From contig NZ_JAGRPU010000028.1 in the NCBI RefSeq assembly GCF_024606225.1, positions 17,837 to 81,836 on the forward strand: 64,000 bases of DNA. Direction: 5' to 3'. This DNA is from Endozoicomonas sp. ISHI1. GTDB taxonomy: Bacteria; Pseudomonadota; Gammaproteobacteria; Pseudomonadales; Endozoicomonadaceae. The notes below the pieces were generated by a model. It saw only the letters and a program-made list of their open reading frames with translations, was not told where the DNA came from and did no database searches. Shown piece after piece: positions 27,115-36,549 of this stretch. Made by a program: the position numbers and the translations under genes. Position 1 is the stretch's first letter; each line of letters opens with the position of its first letter.

Positions 27115-29160
27115 ATGAGCAACCCACTGCTGGAAACCTGCGAACTGCCTCCCTTTGCCAAGATTAAACCAGAGTATATAAAACCGGCTATAGAGACCAT
27201 TATTGCCGAGAGTGAGCAAGCGGTAGACGCACTTCTGGCGGATAAAAATCAATCGTTCAGCTGGAAGACTCTTCAGGAACCCATGGACAGTCTGGGTGAC
27301 AGGCTTAATCAGGCCTGGTCTCCGGTGGGCCACATGAATGCTGTCGTGAATACCGATGAATTAAGAGATGCTTACAATGCCTGTCTGCCTCTGCTCTCTG
27401 AATATTCAACACGGCTGGGTCAGAATCAGGACCTCTATCAGGCCTATCTGACGCTGTCTGAGTCAGCAGAGTTCGAAAAGCTGGATAAGGCCCAGAAAAA
27501 AGTCATTACGGATAATTTACGTGATTTCAAACTGGCGGGCGTTGCCTTACCCCAAGAGAAAAAAGCCCGTTATGGTGACATCCAAAAACGCCTTTCTGAA
27601 CTGACCAGCCAGTTTTCCGACAACGTTTTGGACGCCACCATGGCCTGGTCCAAGCTGATGACCGATGAGTCAGAGCTGATCGGTTTGCCTGAATCGGCAT
27701 TGGCAGGCGCGAAACAGCTGGCTGAGTCCAAAGGACACAGCGAAGGCTGGATGCTGAATCTGGATTTTCCAAGCTATTTCCCGGTGATCACCTATGCAGA
27801 CAATCGTGAACTGCGTGAAGAGGTTTATACAGCATTCAGTACCCGGGCATCAGATCAGGGCCCGAATGCGGGCGAATTTGATAATTCAGACAACATTAAT
27901 GAAATTCTCAAACTGCGTCAGGAGCTGGCCGAATTGCTGGGTTTCAACAATTATGCAGAATACTCACTGGCGACCAAAATGGCTGACTCTACTGATAAGG
28001 TCATGGCGTTTCTGGAAGATCTGGCCAGTAAGAGTAAGCCTCAGGCAGAAAAAGAACTGAATGAACTGAGAGCGTTTGCCAAAGCAGAGCATGGTGCTGA
28101 TGATTTGCAGGCCTGGGACATTGGTTACTATGCCGAGAAGCTCAGGCAGCAACGCTACGCTATTTCTCAGGAAGAGTTGCGTCCCTGGTTCCCGGCTGAG
28201 AAAGTAGTGAATGGCATGTTCTCTGTCGTGGAGCGCCTATTCGGTATTACCTTTGAAAAGGTGACCGACGTTGAAACCTGGCACAAAGACGTTGGTTTCT
28301 TCAATGTCATTCGTGATGGCGGTGTGATTGGTCGATTCTATCTCGACCTTTATGCCCGTGAACACAAGCGGGGCGGTGCCTGGATGGGTGAGTGCCGGGT
28401 GCGTCGCAAGATTGGCGACAAAGTCCAGCTGCCAGTGGCCTACCTGACTTGCAACTTCACGCCACCGGTTGGGAACCAACCTGCCCTGCTGACACACGAT
28501 GAAGTGGTGACCCTGTTCCATGAGTTTGGTCACGGCCTGCATCATATGCTGACCCGGGTTGATTATTCTGCAGTATCCGGAATCAATGGCGTAGCCTGGG
28601 ATGCGGTAGAACTGCCCAGTCAGTTCCTTGAGAATTGGTGCTGGGAAGAAGAAAGTCTGGCTCTTATCTCCGGCCACTTTGAAACAGGTGAACCCCTGCC
28701 AAAGGATAAGTTGGACAGGCTGCTGGCCGCTAAAAACTTCCAGTCCGCCATGATGATGGTGCGTCAGCTGGAGTTCTCGCTCTTTGATTTCAGACTGCAT
28801 AAAGATTTCTTAAAGAGCGATAGCGAAGGGAAAACGGTTCAATCGGTACTGGATGAAGTTCGCAGCCAAGTGTCTGTGGTCACGCCTCCGGCCTTCAATC
28901 GTTTCCAGCATGGCTTCAGTCATATTTTTGCGGGGGGGTATGCGGCGGGCTACTACAGCTACAAATGGGCTGAGGTGCTGTCTGCGGATGCATTTTCACG
29001 ATTTGAGGAAGCAGGTATATTCAACCGCCAGACCGGTGAGTCCTTTCTTGAGGAAATTCTGGAAAAAGGCGGTTCAGCCGAGCCGATGGAGCTGTTTGTG
29101 AATTTCCGGGGCCGTGAGCCAGAAGTGGATGCCTTGCTGCGCCATTCGGGTATCTCCTGA
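27115..29160 (+). CDS. prlC: Oligopeptidase A PrlC
   Basis: A 681-residue M3-family zinc metallopeptidase that degrades short peptides, including cleaved signal peptides, in the cytoplasm. The active site HEFGHGLHHML (about 468-478) has the HExxH core with a glycine replacing nothing essential: His-Glu-Phe-Gly-His. The downstream glutamate is in WDAVELPSQFLENW (about 497-510). The N-terminus MSNPLLETCELPPFAKIKPE is standard. It is followed by yheV, as in Enterobacteria and Pseudomonas. Confidence 0.97.
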   Translation: MSNPLLETCELPPFAKIKPEYIKPAIETIIAESEQAVDALLADKNQSFSWKTLQEPMDSLGDRLNQAWSPVGHMNAVVNTDELRDAYNACLPLLSEYSTRLGQNQDLYQAYLTLSESAEFEKLDKAQKKVITDNLRDFKLAGVALPQEKKARYGDIQKRLSELTSQFSDNVLDATMAWSKLMTDESELIGLPESALAGAKQLAESKGHSEGWMLNLDFPSYFPVITYADNRELREEVYTAFSTRASDQGPNAGEFDNSDNINEILKLRQELAELLGFNNYAEYSLATKMADSTDKVMAFLEDLASKSKPQAEKELNELRAFAKAEHGADDLQAWDIGYYAEKLRQQRYAISQEELRPWFPAEKVVNGMFSVVERLFGITFEKVTDVETWHKDVGFFNVIRDGGVIGRFYLDLYAREHKRGGAWMGECRVRRKIGDKVQLPVAYLTCNFTPPVGNQPALLTHDEVVTLFHEFGHGLHHMLTRVDYSAVSGINGVAWDAVELPSQFLENWCWEEESLALISGHFETGEPLPKDKLDRLLAAKNFQSAMMMVRQLEFSLFDFRLHKDFLKSDSEGKTVQSVLDEVRSQVSVVTPPAFNRFQHGFSHIFAGGYAAGYYSYKWAEVLSADAFSRFEEAGIFNRQTGESFLEEILEKGGSAEPMELFVNFRGREPEVDALLRHSGIS

Positions 29161-29260
29161 TCAGACGGTCATGAGTCAAAGGTTTTGAGGCCACCGGGTC
29201 TTGAAGCCTCGTTATTTTTTTATGCGCCATGGTCATCTATGCGCTGTAGGCCTCAGAGTT

Positions 29261-29512
29261 ATGACAACGAAAAGATTTATTGCCGGAGCCGTCTGCCCTT
29301 CCTGTGGTCGGCAGGATTCGGTGAGAATGTACACTGAGAACGGTGAAAACTATCGCGAGTGCGTGGATTGCCATTATTCGGATGTGATGGAAAAAGACCC
29401 TTCTCTTGCGGGGAAGCCTCCAGTGACGAGGGTCTCCCCGGAAGGTGGTGAGTCGGATGATGATGCTAACAAGGACAAGGGTGTTCAGATCGTACGAATA
29501 CTGGATCAATAA
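29261..29512 (+). CDS. yheV: YheV family putative zinc-ribbon protein
   Basis: From ATG 29261 an 83-residue protein begins MTTKRFIAGAVCPSCGRQD and has a second pair, CVDCH, giving a CxxC-CxxC zinc ribbon. The end, VQIVRILDQ, resembles the YheV tail. E. coli YheV starts with almost the same RKRFIAGAKCPAC segment. The role is unknown. A longer frame from 29201 is open but the family start supports 29261. It follows prlC, a conserved neighbour. Confidence 0.88.
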   Translation: MTTKRFIAGAVCPSCGRQDSVRMYTENGENYRECVDCHYSDVMEKDPSLAGKPPVTRVSPEGGESDDDANKDKGVQIVRILDQ

Positions 29513-29556
29513 CCTGGAGTTCGAAATCAGACGTTGTCATAAACCATTCCTGCTGA

Positions 29557-29580
29557 GGTGCTTTGCTTTAGTGAAGCACC
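29557..29580 (+). terminator. Hairpin downstream of yheV
   Basis: GGTGCTT (29557-29563) pairs with AAGCACC (29574-29580) across a 10-base loop. It is 45 bases after the yheV stop. No T run follows, so it may be a processed 3' end rather than an intrinsic terminator. Confidence 0.35.
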
Positions 29581-29659
29581 ATGGCTGTCGGGGTTTAACA
29601 AGCGACTTTCAAATACAGTCCTCTGCATTAACGTCTACTTCAATCGTCAGCGTTCAGGG

Positions 29660-30310
29660 TCAGGCTGCTGACGTAAACTTCAGTTCAATGCCCATCCGGC
29701 TGGACAGGCAATTCCATTTTGACCAGGTTGATACCCACTGCTCCGGATTACGCTTATTGGCGAAGTCCTTGAGCATACGGTCATTGTATAGTTCCTGCGA
29801 ACGCATCATATGTCTTGCCGTCTGCTCAGCAATTTTGTCCAGCTCATTGCCGAACTCTTCACCCAGAATGGCATGAATGATCAGGTTGGCCCAGGTCATG
29901 TTCATCGGGATCAGGGTACAGCCGATTCGGGACAGGTAACTGTCGTTTACTTCCTCAATCAGGCGATGAGTAAAGTAGGCTTTATCGAGCAGATCAAACA
30001 GTCCCACATTATTTTGGGACTGTAGAACCGGTGCAAGAAAGTTCTCTTCGGCAATGCTCAGAAACGGGGATATGAAAGCCTCAATATCCAGTTCCTTTGA
30101 AGCCTGGTCCAGTGCTTCAAGAAAGTCAGGTATATGGTCAATGTATTCAACTGCAAATTTCAGCAGTGTTTCACTGGCCATGTCTTCGGGAAGTTCGATC
30201 GTGTGGTGCAAATACTCCACCTGCTGACAGACAAGCGACTGAAGGTGGCCTGAGCCTTCTTCATGCTTTCGGGCGCAATCGATCAGATTGCTGATTGCCT
30301 GCACGTCCAT
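29660..30310 (-). CDS. Conserved hypothetical helical protein
   Basis: From ATG 30310 a 216-residue protein beginning MDVQAISNLIDCARKHEEGSG. GGAGACGAG lies just upstream, and an earlier in-frame Met at 30520 adds a low-complexity stretch without such a site. The sequence is mainly helical and acidic, with no signal peptide or membrane segment. I do not recognise the family. It faces yheV and has a long free region upstream. Confidence 0.6.
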   Translation of the reverse strand: MDVQAISNLIDCARKHEEGSGHLQSLVCQQVEYLHHTIELPEDMASETLLKFAVEYIDHIPDFLEALDQASKELDIEAFISPFLSIAEENFLAPVLQSQNNVGLFDLLDKAYFTHRLIEEVNDSYLSRIGCTLIPMNMTWANLIIHAILGEEFGNELDKIAEQTARHMMRSQELYNDRMLKDFANKRNPEQWVSTWSKWNCLSSRMGIELKFTSAA

Positions 30311-31345
30311 GATTGTCTCGTCTCCGTTGCGGTTGCTATTAATTGGGGTACTGCAACGCCACCTTGAAGGTGTTAAAAAGACCATAGTGCCAATCAGAAC
30401 ACAAGCCTTTTTAAATACCTCTTTTTCATAATAATAAGATCTTTTATTCATTAAATTAGAATTAAAAAAAGACTGTAAATCACGATGAAAATGAAAAAGT
30501 GCAAGCGCTTGTGTAGTCAAAAAAATGACGCACTATATGTGCTTGAAGAAATGATTCTGAAGAGATCACTTTATGGCGTAATGAAGATTTTGTTTTTCAG
30601 TTGAATGGATTTTAGAGCTGTCATAAGCGACACAGAACTGAGGTGGCTCAGAAAAGTCATCAGAATGAAGCTCAAAAAAGTTTTCTTTCTATTAAATTTC
30701 TTATAACTTATTTAAACGACAAGTGACATTTTAGTTTAAGATGTTTTTTGAAAAGACTCTTTTCATTTTGTGCAATCATGTTGTTTAATGAGGTACTGGG
30801 ACTATACTCATTGAGCGATTGTTGTCAGACTAAATGTCTTACGAGATGCGTCTGAAGGGTATTAGTATTTGCAGGATGTTCCTGTGTTTTGGGTTTTGCA
30901 GGTTGGGTCCGAAGTAGTATGACATTGTCAGTTACTGAGTGGTCTCTTGCGATTGGATATTGGCACTCTGAGTATCGGCAGGCAACCATGGGCAGTGCTG
31001 GTTTGTTTTCCTCTGAAGGGTAAAACAAACTAAAGGCCGATGTTTGACTGAAGGTTCTGTCGTCGAAAGCTCTGATGGTTAAAGTGCACTGAAGTTTTCA
31101 GGCAAGATGCTGTAATGGCTCCTGTGTAGTAGCGGCAATCAATTAAGTCAGTAAGCGTGGCTCTGGAACGTCCAGGCCATAACGCTTACTGCTCCAACAC
31201 CTCTGAAAGCAAGACTTGGGTCTGCTGGATAATAACAAAAAGTCACCGCCTGTCTGGGCGGACAGTCAGGGGATGTAAGGGAATGATGCAGCACGCGCTA
31301 GCTCTCTTTCTTTTGATAAAAACTGCCATGAGCGGGACAAAAACC
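30311..31345. other. Long intergenic region upstream of the oxidase cluster
   Basis: About one kilobase without a supported gene. 30370-30800 is very AT-rich and must hold the promoter of the reverse gene ending at 29660 and probably that of coxB. A reverse 67-codon frame at 30825-31028 and the 5' extension of the coxB frame (31157-31345) have no recognisable protein features. Confidence 0.45.
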
Positions 31346-32716
31346 ATGAGCGGTAAATATCGCCCACTCTGGACGGTGCCAGTGGCGGGTTTCGGATATG
31401 CCGATGTATTTCGAACCATTCGGTCATTTTTGTCGTGGCCGGGATCAAGAAAATTTCTGGTCTATTCCGCTCGTTTACCTTCCGGAAGTCGAAAATCTTT
31501 CCTGGTTTTTTTGACCATCTTATCAGGCTTTTTGATTCCCAGCCGTCTGTTAGCTGATTGGAAAGTCAATATGACCGAGGGGGTTACAGCAGTCAGTCGT
31601 TCTGTTTACGACTTGCATATGACCATATTTATTATTTGTGTGGTCATTGGCATTCTGGTATTCGGTGTTATGTTTTACTCCATTTTCATGCACCGTAAAT
31701 CAAGAGGCGCTAAGCCCCATCCCTTCCATGAAAGTACGATAGTTGAAATACTGTGGACGACCATTCCTCTCTTAATTCTGGTGGGTATGGCAATTCCGGC
31801 AACAAAAACACTGATTGATATTTACGATACGGATGAAGCTGAAATTGATATCAAAATTACCGGGTATCAATGGAAGTGGCAATACGAGTATCTGGGAGAA
31901 GGAGTGTCCTTCTTCAGTAATCTCAAAACAACACCGGAACAGATTTATAACGTTCGCAGCAAAGACCCCAACTATCTTCTGGAGGTTGACGAACCACTGG
32001 TACTACCTGCGGGTAAAAAGATCCGTTTCCTGGTGACAGCAGCAGATGTTATTCATTCATGGTGGGTACCTTCATTTGCCGTTAAACGGGATGCTATTCC
32101 GGGTTTTATTAACGAAGCCTGGACCAACGTCGATCGTCCCGGAATTTATCGTGGTCAATGTGCAGAACTGTGTGGGAAGGACCATGGTTTTATGCCCATT
32201 GTGGTGGATGTCAGGTCACCCGATGACTATGAAGACTGGTTGTCCGAGAAGAAAACACTGGCCGCCAGAGAGCGTGAGTTAACCAGTAAAAACTGGACCA
32301 TGGCTGAGCTGATGGAGCGTGGCAAAAATACTTACGAAAGAGTCTGTGCGGCCTGTCATCAAGTTAATGGTGAAGGTATGCCACCGCTGTTTCCTGCTCT
32401 CAAGGGATCAAAAATGACCGTTGAGAAAGATCAGGTCAAAGCCCATATCGACATTGTGCTGAACGGCAAGAAGGGTACCGCTATGCAGGCCTTTGCTGCC
32501 CAGTTAAGCGAAGTCGATCTGGCGGCAGTCATTACCTATGAAAGAAACGCCTGGGGCAATAATACCGGTGATCTGGTGACGCCGAAGCAGATTCTGGAAT
32601 ACAAGAATACCGGGGAGTACAAACCGTCAGCTACCGGACATTCAGGCGGGTCCGCTGCCGTTGATAAGCCAACGGCTAATGAGCCGAATACCAATACACA
32701 TCAGGCTGGACTGTGA
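31346..32716 (+). CDS. coxB: Cytochrome c oxidase subunit II with fused cytochrome c domain
   Basis: Subunit II of an aa3-type oxidase takes electrons from cytochrome c through the dinuclear CuA centre. After a signal-type segment (SFLVFLTILSGFLIPSRLLA) the mature protein starts near DWKVNMTEGVTAVSRSVYDLH. Two membrane segments follow. The CuA ligands are visible in VIHSWWVPSF and CAELCGKDHGFM. A C-terminal cytochrome c domain carries CAACH and a later Met. The start is uncertain: the frame is open from 31157; I chose ATG 31346 for the GGGAC upstream, which still leaves an N-terminus longer than in relatives. ctaD follows directly. Confidence 0.93.
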   Translation: MSGKYRPLWTVPVAGFGYADVFRTIRSFLSWPGSRKFLVYSARLPSGSRKSFLVFLTILSGFLIPSRLLADWKVNMTEGVTAVSRSVYDLHMTIFIICVVIGILVFGVMFYSIFMHRKSRGAKPHPFHESTIVEILWTTIPLLILVGMAIPATKTLIDIYDTDEAEIDIKITGYQWKWQYEYLGEGVSFFSNLKTTPEQIYNVRSKDPNYLLEVDEPLVLPAGKKIRFLVTAADVIHSWWVPSFAVKRDAIPGFINEAWTNVDRPGIYRGQCAELCGKDHGFMPIVVDVRSPDDYEDWLSEKKTLAARERELTSKNWTMAELMERGKNTYERVCAACHQVNGEGMPPLFPALKGSKMTVEKDQVKAHIDIVLNGKKGTAMQAFAAQLSEVDLAAVITYERNAWGNNTGDLVTPKQILEYKNTGEYKPSATGHSGGSAAVDKPTANEPNTNTHQAGL

Positions 32717-32727
32717 GGAATACAACC

Positions 32728-34329
32728 ATGACTGCTGTGACAGACACATGTTCAAATGAAAAGCCAAGCGAGCATCATGACCATCACGGCCCTGCCAGGG
32801 GACTGATGCGCTGGGTACTGACTACGAACCATAAAGACATTGGCACCCTGTATCTCTGGTTCAGTTTTATCATGTTCCTGACCGGTGGTGCGATGGCGAT
32901 GGTCATCCGGGCGGAACTGTTCCAGCCAGGGATGCAGATTGTTGATCCCGGCTTCTTTAACCAGATGACCACCATGCACGGTCTTATTATGGTATTCGGT
33001 GCAGTTATGCCGGCCTTTGTCGGTCTGGCTAACTGGATGATTCCATTGATGATTGGTGCGCCAGACATGGCGCTGCCGAGAATGAATAACTGGAGTTTCT
33101 GGATTCTGCCCTTTGCAGCAGTAATGCTGATCAGCACACTGTTTATGGAAGGTGGCGGCCCAAACTTTGGCTGGACATTCTATGCGCCTCTATCAACCAC
33201 CTATGGACCACCGTCAACCACCTTCTTTATCTTTGCCATCCACATGCTGGGGATTTCGTCGATTATGGGAGCGATCAATATTATCGCCACCATTCTGAAC
33301 CTGCGGGCACCTGGAATGACCATGATGAAGATGCCTTTGTTCGTATGGACCTGGTTGATTACCGCTTATCTATTGATTGCTGTTATGCCAGTGTTGGCCG
33401 GTGCTGTAACCATGATGTTGATGGACATCCACTTTGGCACCAGCTTCTTTAACGCCGGTGGCGGTGGTGACCCTGTGCTGTTCCAGCACATTTTCTGGTT
33501 CTTCGGGCACCCGGAAGTTTACATCATGATCCTGCCTTCTTTCGGGATTGTGTCAGCCATTCTGCCAACTTTTGCAAGGAAACCCCTGTTTGGCTACACC
33601 TCAATGGTTTACGCCACCGCAAGTATTGCCTTTTTGTCGTTTATTGTCTGGGCGCACCATATGTTTACCGTGGGCATTCCTCTGGTGGGTGAGCTGTTCT
33701 TTATGTATGCCACCATGTTGATTGCTGTGCCCACCGGTGTGAAGGTCTTTAATTGGGTCACCACCATGTTCAGGGGAGCCATGACCTTCGAAACCCCCAT
33801 GCTGTTCAGTATTGCTTTCGTAGTGCTGTTCACAATTGGTGGTTTTTCCGGACTGATGCTGTCAATCGCCCCTGCTGACTTCCAGTATCACGACACCTAT
33901 TTTGTAGTGGCTCACTTCCACTATGTACTGGTACCCGGAGCGATTTTTGCCATCTTTGCCGCAGTCTATTACTGGTTGCCCAAATGGACAGGTCATATGT
34001 ATGACGAGACGCTGGGCAAGACGCATTTCTGGTTGTCCTTCATTGGAATGAATCTGACCTTCTTCCCGATGCACTTTATCGGGCTGGCAGGCATGCCTCG
34101 CCGGATTCCTGATTACGCCCTGCAGTTTGCAGACTTCAACATGATTGCCAGTATTGGCGGCTTTATGTTCGGAACCACTCAGCTGCTGTTCCTGTTTATC
34201 GTGGTCAAGTGCATCAAGGGGGGCGAGAAAGCCAAAGCTGAAAGTTGGGAAGGTGCAGAAGGTCTTGAGTGGAGTCTGCCTTCACCGGCACCTTACCACA
34301 CCTTTACCACGCCACCGGATGTGAAGTAA
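32728..34329 (+). CDS. ctaD: Cytochrome c oxidase subunit I
   Basis: The catalytic subunit with haem a and the haem a3-CuB site, about 533 residues with twelve membrane segments. Conserved features: RWVLTTNHKDIGTLY near the start, TMHGLIMVFGAVMP with a haem a histidine, FWFFGHPEVYIMILP with the CuB His-Tyr pair, WAHHMFTVG with two CuB histidines, and HDTYFVVAHFHYVL with the haem ligands. I chose ATG 32728 with GAGGA upstream over a GTG at 32713 that overlaps coxB. The Uma2-like gene follows where ctaG would be expected. Confidence 0.97.
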   Translation: MTAVTDTCSNEKPSEHHDHHGPARGLMRWVLTTNHKDIGTLYLWFSFIMFLTGGAMAMVIRAELFQPGMQIVDPGFFNQMTTMHGLIMVFGAVMPAFVGLANWMIPLMIGAPDMALPRMNNWSFWILPFAAVMLISTLFMEGGGPNFGWTFYAPLSTTYGPPSTTFFIFAIHMLGISSIMGAINIIATILNLRAPGMTMMKMPLFVWTWLITAYLLIAVMPVLAGAVTMMLMDIHFGTSFFNAGGGGDPVLFQHIFWFFGHPEVYIMILPSFGIVSAILPTFARKPLFGYTSMVYATASIAFLSFIVWAHHMFTVGIPLVGELFFMYATMLIAVPTGVKVFNWVTTMFRGAMTFETPMLFSIAFVVLFTIGGFSGLMLSIAPADFQYHDTYFVVAHFHYVLVPGAIFAIFAAVYYWLPKWTGHMYDETLGKTHFWLSFIGMNLTFFPMHFIGLAGMPRRIPDYALQFADFNMIASIGGFMFGTTQLLFLFIVVKCIKGGEKAKAESWEGAEGLEWSLPSPAPYHTFTTPPDVK

Positions 34330-34397
34330 AAAGCTGTCCGCTGAGTTTCAGTGGTTGGGTCTGTGCAGGGCGGTTTTTTGTAATGGAGGAGACAATA

Positions 34398-34439
34398 ATG
34401 GCGGTCAGGAGTGTGACCAGTGGGATTGGCAAAACCTAA
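34398..34439 (+). CDS. Possible 13-codon leader peptide before the Uma2-like gene
   Basis: ATG 34398 has the strongest ribosome-binding site in the region (TGGAGGAGA, 6-7 bases upstream) but opens only a 13-codon frame ending at TAA 34439. It overlaps the GTG start of the Uma2-like gene at 34420 in another frame. It may be a remnant of a native gene cut by the insertion, or a coupling leader. Confidence 0.35.
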   Translation: MAVRSVTSGIGKT

Positions 34440-35010
34440 TAGCTCTCTGGAAATTTACCCAGAGGAACAGTACCTGCAATGGGAGCGGTCTTCAGACATT
34501 CGTCATGAATACGTCAATGGCAGAATTTTTGATATGGCCGTTGGGAACAGAAATCATGGTGTCATTATCACTAACATTGCTGGTGCTTTGTTTTCACGCA
34601 CTAAAGCTATGGGGTGTGATCAGTTTGTCAGTGATATGAAGCTGCGAATTCAAAGTAAACAGAAAGTCAGCTATCGATATCCTGATTTTATGGTTTATTG
34701 TGGTCCCAGAAATAACAAGGATATACAAAATAGCGCACGGTTCTTAGTCGAGGTGCTCAGTCCTGGCATCCGCGAAGTGGATTGTGAGACCAAACTTGAA
34801 GAATATCAAGAGGCTCTGAAAGCTCAAAAAGGTGAATACCTGATAGTTGATAGTAGTTGTCAACTGGTCAGTCTCTGGGGCTGGAAAGGAGATGTTTTTT
34901 TAGAAAAGGCAGCCTGTCATGGAGAGCCGGGCGTCATGCTGGATAGCTTGAATACCGGCCTTTCTATGAGCGATATTTATGATACGGTTGAGTTTCTTTC
35001 CGAACGGTAG
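34420..35010 (+). CDS. Uma2-family restriction-like endonuclease
   Basis: A 196-residue Uma2/DUF820 protein with a PD-(D/E)xK nuclease-type core. Family features are the opening YPEEQYLQWERSSDIRHEYVNGRIFDM, then NHGVIITNIAGAL, YRYPDFMVYCG (Asp near 89) and RFLVEVLSPGIREVD (Glu near 110) followed by TKLEEYQEA with a Lys. The start is GTG 34420 or TTG 34426, both without a good ribosome-binding site. Such genes are scattered, mobile and of unknown role. Its location between ctaD and ctaG inside the oxidase operon is unusual. Confidence 0.85.
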   Translation: MGLAKPNSSLEIYPEEQYLQWERSSDIRHEYVNGRIFDMAVGNRNHGVIITNIAGALFSRTKAMGCDQFVSDMKLRIQSKQKVSYRYPDFMVYCGPRNNKDIQNSARFLVEVLSPGIREVDCETKLEEYQEALKAQKGEYLIVDSSCQLVSLWGWKGDVFLEKAACHGEPGVMLDSLNTGLSMSDIYDTVEFLSER

Positions 35011-35022
35011 GGAAGTGTTTGA

Positions 35023-35592
35023 ATGAATGCTGACGATGATACCCCGGACGACCTGTCGCGAAGAACCGTCATCAAGACAGGTCTGGTGGCTGGCGGTATG
35101 TTTGGCTTCGGCTTTGCCATGGTTCCCCTGTACGACGTGTTCTGCAAGGTAACGGGTCTCAACGGCAAAACCGATCCGAATCCATACCGGTATAACGCCG
35201 AGACGGCTGAAGTAGATACCAGCCGTAGTGTGAAAGTGCAGTTTGTGGCCACCAACAATGCTGAGATGAGCTGGGACTTCAAGCCCAGCGTCACAGAAGT
35301 AGTAGTTCATCCCGGAGAGGTTGGAGAGCTGGAGTTCTTTGCCCGCAACCCAACCGGTGAGCGAATGATTGGCCAGGCCATTCCCAGTGTTTCACCGTTT
35401 CAGGCCACCAACTATTTGCACAAGGTGGAGTGTTTTTGCTTCACCACCCAGACTTTGGAAGCAGGCGAAGAAAAAATCATGCCGCTGAGAATTATTGTGG
35501 ATCAGGCATTACCCCGGCATATCACCAAACTAACGTTGTCGTACACCTTGTTTGATGTGACGACAATGGGAGAGAGGACGCAGCCGTCCTGA
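35023..35592 (+). CDS. ctaG: Cytochrome c oxidase assembly protein CtaG/Cox11
   Basis: CtaG delivers copper to the CuB site of subunit I. The 189-residue protein has one membrane anchor near residues 17-40 (VIKTGLVAGGMFGFGFAMVPLYDVFC), a periplasmic beta domain, and the copper-binding CFCF motif in HKVECFCFTTQ (about 136-146). A preceding dicysteine position, DVFCKVTGLNG, also matches the family. It is 12 bases downstream of the Uma2-like gene and 10 upstream of ctaE. Confidence 0.95.
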   Translation: MNADDDTPDDLSRRTVIKTGLVAGGMFGFGFAMVPLYDVFCKVTGLNGKTDPNPYRYNAETAEVDTSRSVKVQFVATNNAEMSWDFKPSVTEVVVHPGEVGELEFFARNPTGERMIGQAIPSVSPFQATNYLHKVECFCFTTQTLEAGEEKIMPLRIIVDQALPRHITKLTLSYTLFDVTTMGERTQPS

Positions 35593-35602
35593 GGAGATTC
35601 TG

Positions 35603-36499
35603 ATGGCGCAAGAAGGTGAAGGTACCTATTATGTTCCGGCCCAGAGCAAGTGGCCGATCATTGCTTCGATAGGTCTTTTTACCACGCTGTTGGGTGCAGG
35701 CATGATGATGAATGACATGTCTGCCGGGGTAAAAGATTCGTTTGCACATTATGTGTTTTTCGGTGGCTCCCTGATCATGGCCTATATGCTGTTTGGCTGG
35801 TTCAGTAACGTCATCGAAGAGTCCCGCAAAGGGCTCTACAGTGATCAGATGGACCGGAGCTTCCGTTGGAGTATGAGCTGGTTTATCTTTTCTGAAGTCA
35901 TGTTCTTCGCGGCTTTCTTTGGAGTGCTTTTCTATATCCGTTACTTCGCCGTGCCCTGGTTGGCTGGTGAGGGAGATGGTGCTTCCACTCATGAACACCT
36001 CTGGCCAGAGTTCGAAGCGGCTTGGCCGCTGATGACCAATCCAGATAATGAAACATTTCCGGGAGCCAGTGGGGTCATCGATCCCTTCCATCTTCCACTG
36101 CTGAACACCCTGTTACTGGTCGCTTCCAGTATCACCCTGACGATTGCTCACCATGCCCTCAGAAAGGCGGAAAGAGCCAAGGTTAAGGTATGGATGATAC
36201 TCACCCTGATTCTGGGTTTTACCTTCCTTTACTTTCAGGCTGCAGAATATGCTGAAGCCTACAATGAGCTTGGGTTGACTTTGAGCGCAGGTATTTATGG
36301 CTCAACGTTTTTTATTTTGACCGGCTTTCACGGGGCACATGTCACTCTCGGTGCCATGATGTTACTGGTCATGCTGATTCGTATCTATAAGGGGCATTTT
36401 GAGCCGGATAACCATTTTGCTTTTGAGTCATCCTGCTGGTACTGGCACTTTGTCGACGTGGTCTGGATCGGCCTGTTCATTTTTGTCTATCTGATTTGA
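35603..36499 (+). CDS. ctaE: Cytochrome c oxidase subunit III
   Basis: Subunit III of the aa3 oxidase, 298 residues, with about seven membrane segments. Family motifs include MSWFIFSEVMFFAAFFG (about 93-109), LNTLLLVASSITLTIAHHAL (about 168-187) and LTGFHGAHVTLGAMM (about 239-253), ending WYWHFVDVVWIGLFIFVYL. The ribosome-binding site GAGGAG lies upstream. A hairpin follows the stop. Confidence 0.96.
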   Translation: MAQEGEGTYYVPAQSKWPIIASIGLFTTLLGAGMMMNDMSAGVKDSFAHYVFFGGSLIMAYMLFGWFSNVIEESRKGLYSDQMDRSFRWSMSWFIFSEVMFFAAFFGVLFYIRYFAVPWLAGEGDGASTHEHLWPEFEAAWPLMTNPDNETFPGASGVIDPFHLPLLNTLLLVASSITLTIAHHALRKAERAKVKVWMILTLILGFTFLYFQAAEYAEAYNELGLTLSAGIYGSTFFILTGFHGAHVTLGAMMLLVMLIRIYKGHFEPDNHFAFESSCWYWHFVDVVWIGLFIFVYLI

Positions 36500-36506
36500 G
36501 GTAATG

Positions 36507-36532
36507 CCGTCACTCCCTGAAGGAAGTGGCGG
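36507..36532. terminator. Hairpin between convergent ctaE and DUF2909 genes
   Basis: CCGTCACTCC (36507-36516) pairs with GGAAGTGGCGG (36522-36532) with one mismatch and one wobble pair. It lies directly after ctaE and may serve both convergent transcripts. No T run, so moderate confidence only. Confidence 0.4.
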
Positions 36533-36549
36533 TTAACGATTTCAGTCGT

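Noticed and set aside
30825..31028. 67-codon reverse frame before the oxidase cluster
   Set aside because: No recognisable features; it lies in a non-coding stretch and lacks a good start context.
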